Part shown: positions 7,093-9,967 of the stretch, in pieces
How positions within the stretch are numbered: position 1 is the first letter of the stretch
How the letters are laid out: every line of letters begins with the position of its first letter
Assembly (NCBI GenBank): GCA_001412365.1
Contig: LKUE01000111.1
Span: 1 to 9,967 of the forward strand
DNA: 9,967 nt
Origin: Desulfuromonas sp. SDB
GTDB lineage: Bacteria; SDB-A
Direction of reading: 5' to 3'
The notes under the pieces: model-generated
Databases searched by the model: none
Told to the model about the DNA's origin: nothing
The model's input: only the letters and a program-made list of their open reading frames with translations
Position numbers and translations under genes: made by a program

Positions 7093-7538
7093 AATTTTAT
7101 TCTCTTAATTTCCCGTTCACGGTAATTATCATAATCAGGTACGGTTCTTTGATACTGCTCATACATTAAGGGGGAAGAAAACATAAAATCAGCAGAAGCT
7201 CGGTTGCAGGCAACCGGAATATTCCAAACCACTGCAATTCTGAGCAAAGCTCGGACATCTGAATCATGAGGAAGCGGCTCCAATGGATCCCAGAAAAAAA
7301 CTAAAAAGTCAATTTCTCCCTGCGCAATTTTAGAACCTATTTGTTGATCCCCTCCCAGAGGTCCGCTTTTTAGTTTATTAACTTTTAAACTTGTATTTTC
7401 CTCAATCATATTACCAGTGGTACCAGTAGCAAATAAAATGTGTGCTGCTAATTTATCCTGGTTATATTTTATCCATTCCAATAAGTCAAATTTTTTATGA
7501 TCATGGGCAACCAGGGCAATCTTTTTCTCAATATCCAT
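7089..7538 (-). CDS. mgsA: Methylglyoxal synthase
   Basis: Cytoplasmic enzyme converting dihydroxyacetone phosphate to methylglyoxal and phosphate, the entry to the methylglyoxal bypass of glycolysis; it relieves sugar-phosphate build-up when phosphate is short. The 149-residue length matches the family (E. coli 152). The signature residues are present: AHDHKK (12-16 region), ATGTTGN (37-43) for phosphate binding, SGPLGGDQQ with catalytic Asp64, FFWDPL (81-86), PHDSDV with His91 and Asp94 (equivalents of E. coli His98 and Asp101), and WNIPVACN (105-112). The start at 7538 has AGGA 9 bases upstream. It is the first gene of a two-gene unit, its TGA overlapping the four-helix-bundle ATG. The E. 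coli enzyme is allosterically inhibited by phosphate; I cannot judge that here. No glyoxalase gene is in the window. Confidence 0.95.
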   Translation of the reverse strand: MDIEKKIALVAHDHKKFDLLEWIKYNQDKLAAHILFATGTTGNMIEENTSLKVNKLKSGPLGGDQQIGSKIAQGEIDFLVFFWDPLEPLPHDSDVRALLRIAVVWNIPVACNRASADFMFSSPLMYEQYQRTVPDYDNYREREIKRIKL

Positions 7539-7560
7539 AATTTCTATTCCTACATATAGT

Positions 7561-7575
7561 TATAAAAATTTTATA
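7561..7575. promoter_or_regulatory. 15-base AT-only palindrome in the mgsA leader
   Basis: TATAAAA-A-TTTTATA is a perfect palindrome with one central base, starting 23 bases upstream of the mgsA ATG. It includes TATAAA on both strands, so it could be part of a -10 element or a regulator site. No good -35 was found for it on the minus strand. The local base composition makes a chance origin quite possible. Confidence 0.25.
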
Positions 7576-7689
7576 TCCCCAATATATACTATCACTTTAA
7601 ATAAAAATATACAACAATTCTGTTAAGATTCAATTAATTTTGATATTTTTTCAGTAAAAGATTCTTTTTTTAAATATTAACTCAACCTA

Positions 7690-8925
7690 TTATTTCACTG
7701 AACGGATAATTTTTCCTTCCCCCATAACCAACTTGGGAAAAGCAGACAAACTCAAAGGATCTCTGTCCCACACTACCAGACTTGCCGTTTTTCCCGCTTC
7801 CACCGTACCCAGCTGGTCCTGTATCCCCAGAATTTCAGCGTTTTTGCAGGTAATCATGGATATGGCATCTTCAGGGGTCATACCTGCAATTAAGAAGAAT
7901 TTTAGACTATCCCTGAGATGGGGGGTCCAAATCACTGGATGATCAGTCATCAACCCGTAAAATGCTTTGGACTTCATCAGTAATTTTGCATTCTGATAAT
8001 AAGCATGTTTTAGTTCAACTTTATATCCCACTGATCCTAACGGTCCATACACTATGGGGATATTATTTTTAGCCAATTCATCAAAAATATCCCGGTGGAA
8101 TACATCACCGACATGATCGGCAGTCACCTTTAACTTATATTTTTTAACCAGGTCAATAAGATATAGGACGTCATCTTCTTTATGCACATGAACTTTAGCC
8201 ACCTTCTCCCCTGATAAAAGATTTAAGATAGCCTGGTCGGAAGAGTTAAATTCCTGCTGGAATTCCTGTACAATAATTTCAGTTTGAGTTTTTTCCTCTT
8301 GTTTAGACAACTTTTTTTGTTCAGTATTGTTCTTTAACTCGTAAAGAGATTTCTTTTTCTTCAATTCAGCTTTATTCAGCTTTTGAATAACTTTGTCAAA
8401 TTCCTGTTCAAGTAAAGCGTATATGCCCATCCGGGTATTTGGTCTTTCCCCTTTCCATTCAGTGGTTGAACGGGGATTAAACCCTAAAGCCATTTTGTAA
8501 CCGTAATCCTTCAACTCAGCTTGTTGACGGTTTTGCTTGAAATTCCGGATAATTTTTGCTTTTCCTCCAATTAAATTACCGCTACCCGGAACTACACAAC
8601 TGTATAAAACTCCAAAATCAACAGCATCTTTAAAAGCCCGGTCATCAAAATAGATACTGTTCAAAGGATCATTAAGAGGTAAAATCTGATTTAAAACATC
8701 ATTGGTTTCAGACTCAGACCATGGTTCTCCCTCCCTATCCATGCCAATATGAGAATGGGCATCAATAAAAGCCGGGGTTACATAACCTTGATAATTTGAT
8801 TTTATTTTCTTGTTCACTAACTCCACAATATGATCTTTTTCAATTACAATAGAGATGTTTTCCTGCCTTCCCTTACCGTCATAAAGGACATCTGCAGCTA
8901 TGACTGTTTGTTTGCTTGTAGCCAT
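7690..8925 (-). CDS. Metal-dependent amidohydrolase, imidazolonepropionase-like
   Basis: A 411-residue amidohydrolase-superfamily enzyme, a TIM barrel flanked by a small beta-sandwich, probably cytoplasmic. From the ATG at 8925 the metal-binding HxH is in VTPAFIDAHSHIG (H57, H59). Further ligand candidates are KVHVHKEDD (H246/H248) and TADHVGD (H271), and the catalytic Asp is in GLMTDHP (D328). The C-terminal GTVEAGKTASLVVWDRDPL is the usual closing beta-sandwich strand. Residues about 180-225 form a lysine- and glutamate-rich helical stretch, longer than in typical relatives of about 380-390 residues and possibly a coiled coil. The ATG at 8925 is preferred over an in-frame GTG at 8940 because AGGGG (8935-8931) sits 5 bases before it and nothing precedes the GTG. 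It is divergent from a TetR regulator, which may control it. The substrate is unknown: family members act on imidazolonepropionate, prolidase-type dipeptides and other amides. No hut genes are nearby, so histidine degradation is not supported. Confidence 0.88.
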   Translation of the reverse strand: MATSKQTVIAADVLYDGKGRQENISIVIEKDHIVELVNKKIKSNYQGYVTPAFIDAHSHIGMDREGEPWSESETNDVLNQILPLNDPLNSIYFDDRAFKDAVDFGVLYSCVVPGSGNLIGGKAKIIRNFKQNRQQAELKDYGYKMALGFNPRSTTEWKGERPNTRMGIYALLEQEFDKVIQKLNKAELKKKKSLYELKNNTEQKKLSKQEEKTQTEIIVQEFQQEFNSSDQAILNLLSGEKVAKVHVHKEDDVLYLIDLVKKYKLKVTADHVGDVFHRDIFDELAKNNIPIVYGPLGSVGYKVELKHAYYQNAKLLMKSKAFYGLMTDHPVIWTPHLRDSLKFFLIAGMTPEDAISMITCKNAEILGIQDQLGTVEAGKTASLVVWDRDPLSLSAFPKLVMGEGKIIRSVK

Positions 8926-8939
8926 TGTTTCCCCTTTCA

Positions 8940-8952
8940 CAAATATTATTTG
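8940..8952. promoter_or_regulatory. 13-base palindrome near the amidohydrolase start, possible operator
   Basis: CAAATA-T-TATTTG is a perfect palindrome with one central base. It lies 14 bases upstream of the amidohydrolase ATG (8925), just downstream of a minus-strand TATAAT at 8960-8955 and overlapping the plus-strand TTGAAA box. This is a natural place for a TetR-family dimer to block transcription in both directions. Operator function is inferred from position and symmetry only. Confidence 0.4.
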
Positions 8953-8978
8953 AAATTATAAACATAGTTTGATATTAT
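8950..8978 (+). promoter_or_regulatory. Sigma70-like promoter of the TetR-family gene, inside a 14-base direct repeat
   Basis: TTGAAA (8950-8955, 5 of 6) and TATTAT (8973-8978, 5 of 6) are separated by exactly 17 bases. Transcription would start near 8985 and leave a leader of about 48 bases. The two boxes sit in a direct repeat: TTTGAAATTATAAA (8949-8962) and TTTGATATTATAAA (8968-8981) match at 13 of 14 positions with a 19-base period. On the minus strand TATAAT (8960-8955) may serve the amidohydrolase. Overlap of promoter and repeats suggests autoregulation. Confidence 0.5.
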
Positions 8979-9032
8979 AAATAAATAGTTAATTAAAGCA
9001 AGAAAAAAAACAGGAATGGTAAAGGTTGGTTT

Positions 9033-9647
9033 ATGGATAAGGAACAGAGGAAGAAGTTAAGAGAAAAAAGAACCCGGAATTATTTCATTGAAGCAGCCTG
9101 TAAAATAATTGAGGAAAAAGGACTTGAAAATTTAAGTGTGCGTAAGGTAGCAGATTTAGCTGGTTATCACTTTTCCACTTTGTACAGCTATTTCCATGAT
9201 ATCAATGATGTAAAACTTCATGCAGCCTTAAAATTCTTCGATGATATCTACAAATACATTCAACGTCAGATAAAGGGACAAACTTTTGATAATCAATTGG
9301 AGAAATATATTTACATCCGAAAGACCGTTGCCTATTGGTCATTAGAACATGCAGATGCATATCAATTGATAAATTTTGAAAATCTGGGTAAAGATCTAGA
9401 GAAGATCTACAAAAATTTCTTCAAGACTCAGGCGTCTGAATTGGAATTATCTACATTTAAACAGAGTATCCAGGAATTAAATTTGCCTGAGCATAGAATT
9501 ACTCTACTTCATGACTTAATTTTATCTCTTTACTACACCTATTTCCGAACCTATATAAACCAGAGAATTCAGTTAGACCGGGAAGAATTTATCAATTCCT
9601 ATTTAGATAATATCAGAGAATTATTCAAGATTTTTTCAGGAAAATGA
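9033..9647 (+). CDS. TetR/AcrR-family transcriptional regulator
   Basis: A 204-residue one-component regulator, a normal length for the family. The N-terminal DNA-binding domain is clear. Helix 1 is RTRNYFIEAACKIIEEKG (13-30). Next is LENLSVRKVADLAGYHFSTLYSYFHDINDVKLHA (31-64), with the helix-turn-helix at about 35-54 and the typical Y-x-Y-F motif that follows the recognition helix. The remaining helical C-terminal part (about 65-204) is the ligand-binding and dimerisation domain and gives no clue to the ligand. AAAGG at 9021-9025 lies 7 bases before the ATG. It is transcribed divergently from the amidohydrolase across a 107-base region with a promoter, direct repeats and a palindrome. The standard expectation is repression of itself and the neighbour, relieved by a substrate-related ligand. 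That target is inferred from arrangement only. Confidence 0.88.
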   Translation: MDKEQRKKLREKRTRNYFIEAACKIIEEKGLENLSVRKVADLAGYHFSTLYSYFHDINDVKLHAALKFFDDIYKYIQRQIKGQTFDNQLEKYIYIRKTVAYWSLEHADAYQLINFENLGKDLEKIYKNFFKTQASELELSTFKQSIQELNLPEHRITLLHDLILSLYYTYFRTYINQRIQLDREEFINSYLDNIRELFKIFSGK

Positions 9648-9687
9648 TTTTAGGGATGTAGAACTTGATCTGCTCCCAGGAAATTTT

Positions 9688-9930
9688 TTAATTTTGATCT
9701 GACTTGATATTTTCATATATCTGCTTTATCTGCTGGTGATACTCAACAGGTGCTTTTATATAACCCCACCCCTTTTGAAACTGGAAAAGACCATTATAGG
9801 CACTGTCATGGTAGCTTTCTATATAAAAAGGTATATGAGCATCAGTTAATGCTTTTTGCATTAGTTCAGCTTGAAAATAATTATCAAAAACCACAACTTT
9901 CTGATAACTGTTATCTGACCTTTTATTCAT
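9688..9930 (-). CDS. DUF2007-type small protein (putative signal-transducing family)
   Basis: An 80-residue cytoplasmic protein resembling the DUF2007 fold. A first strand KVVVFDNYFQAELMQKALTDA (about 11-31) is followed by the family's G/H-I-P element (HIPFYIES), a glycine-containing turn (SAYNGLFQFQKGWG) and a strand plus helix YIKAPVEYHQQIKQIYENI, matching the usual 'lxVpxxxxxxAxxll' ending. The domain is related in layout to PII-like proteins, but its molecular role is not established. The start at 9930 is fixed because an in-frame TGA lies three codons upstream; the AGCAGG before it is a poor ribosome binding site. It converges on the TetR gene with 40 bases between stops. Its upstream region runs to the end of the window, so operon partners are unseen. 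Confidence 0.65.
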   Translation of the reverse strand: MNKRSDNSYQKVVVFDNYFQAELMQKALTDAHIPFYIESYHDSAYNGLFQFQKGWGYIKAPVEYHQQIKQIYENIKSDQN

Positions 9931-9967
9931 ACCTGCTCATATTACCAATGGAAACATATAAAAAAAA

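Noticed and set aside
3822-7538. A functional link between methylglyoxal production and the crosslink-repair glycosylase
   Set aside because: Methylglyoxal damages DNA, so the idea is tempting, but the genes are separated by two unrelated genes and a change of strand; nothing in the sequence ties them together.
7620-7689. Terminator after the amidohydrolase (AAAAG-ATT-CTTTT)
   Set aside because: The stem is five AT-dominated base pairs and is expected by chance in this composition.
7733-7942. Plus-strand open frame antisense to the amidohydrolase 3' end
   Set aside because: It mirrors the conserved C-terminal coding sequence and encodes no recognisable protein.
8926-8940. GTG start at 8940 for the amidohydrolase
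   Set aside because: It adds only five residues, has no Shine-Dalgarno, and its codons contain the AGGGG that serves the ATG at 8925.
9648-9687. Intrinsic terminator between the convergent TetR and DUF2007 genes
   Set aside because: There is a T-run at 9684-9689, but the best stem before it is only three base pairs (TCC-CA-GGA).
1-9967. CRISPR array, tRNA, rRNA, transposase, prophage or toxin-antitoxin system
   Set aside because: No regularly spaced repeats, no cloverleaf-like sequence, and no protein with these motifs was found on either strand. The four-helix-bundle gene is not accompanied by 23S rRNA or a reverse transcriptase.

Overview
The window is about 10 kb of AT-rich bacterial chromosome. 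Two large exported proteins end in the roughly 80-residue beta-sandwich tail used as a cargo signal by the type IX secretion system (T9SS). That tail, the low GC content, strong AAGGAGG-type ribosome binding sites and a CACAGAG-type dispersed repeat point to an uncultured, low-GC member of the FCB superphylum. Candidatus Cloacimonadota or a similar lineage would fit, but the phylum is inferred and no rRNA or marker gene is present to settle it.

Left part, minus strand (103-5054): a YcaQ/AlkX-type DNA glycosylase gene comes first, then a secreted beta-helix-like protein whose ATG overlaps the glycosylase stop (ATGA), then, 72 bases further on, a secreted beta-propeller-like protein with a near-perfect Shine-Dalgarno sequence. 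The glycosylase reading frame continues well upstream of its first in-frame ATG. It includes the catalytic Q-I-D motif and reaches a family-like N-terminus that lacks a usable in-frame start; one missing A after an ATG at 5032-5030 would explain this.

Middle (5137-7538): a divergent six-helix membrane protein of the TMEM175/DUF1211 potassium-channel family also appears to lack a normal start codon, with ATA sitting 4 bases after a strong AAGGAGG. It converges on a 243-residue secreted protein I cannot assign. Next comes a two-gene minus-strand unit: methylglyoxal synthase (mgsA) overlapping by 4 bases a four-helix-bundle protein of the 23S rRNA-intervening-sequence/Avd-like family.

Right part (7690-9967): a metal-dependent amidohydrolase of the imidazolonepropionase-like group is transcribed away from a TetR-family regulator. 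Their 107-base shared region holds a plausible promoter, a 14-base direct repeat and a 13-base palindrome, so the regulator may control itself and the hydrolase. A small DUF2007-type protein closes the window.

The genes are mostly housekeeping or envelope functions in short independent units. I see no defence island, CRISPR array, transposase, prophage or tRNA, and no convincing new multi-gene system. The best leads are the two neighbouring genes with damaged or non-canonical starts, the mgsA/four-helix-bundle coupling and the divergent TetR/amidohydrolase locus.
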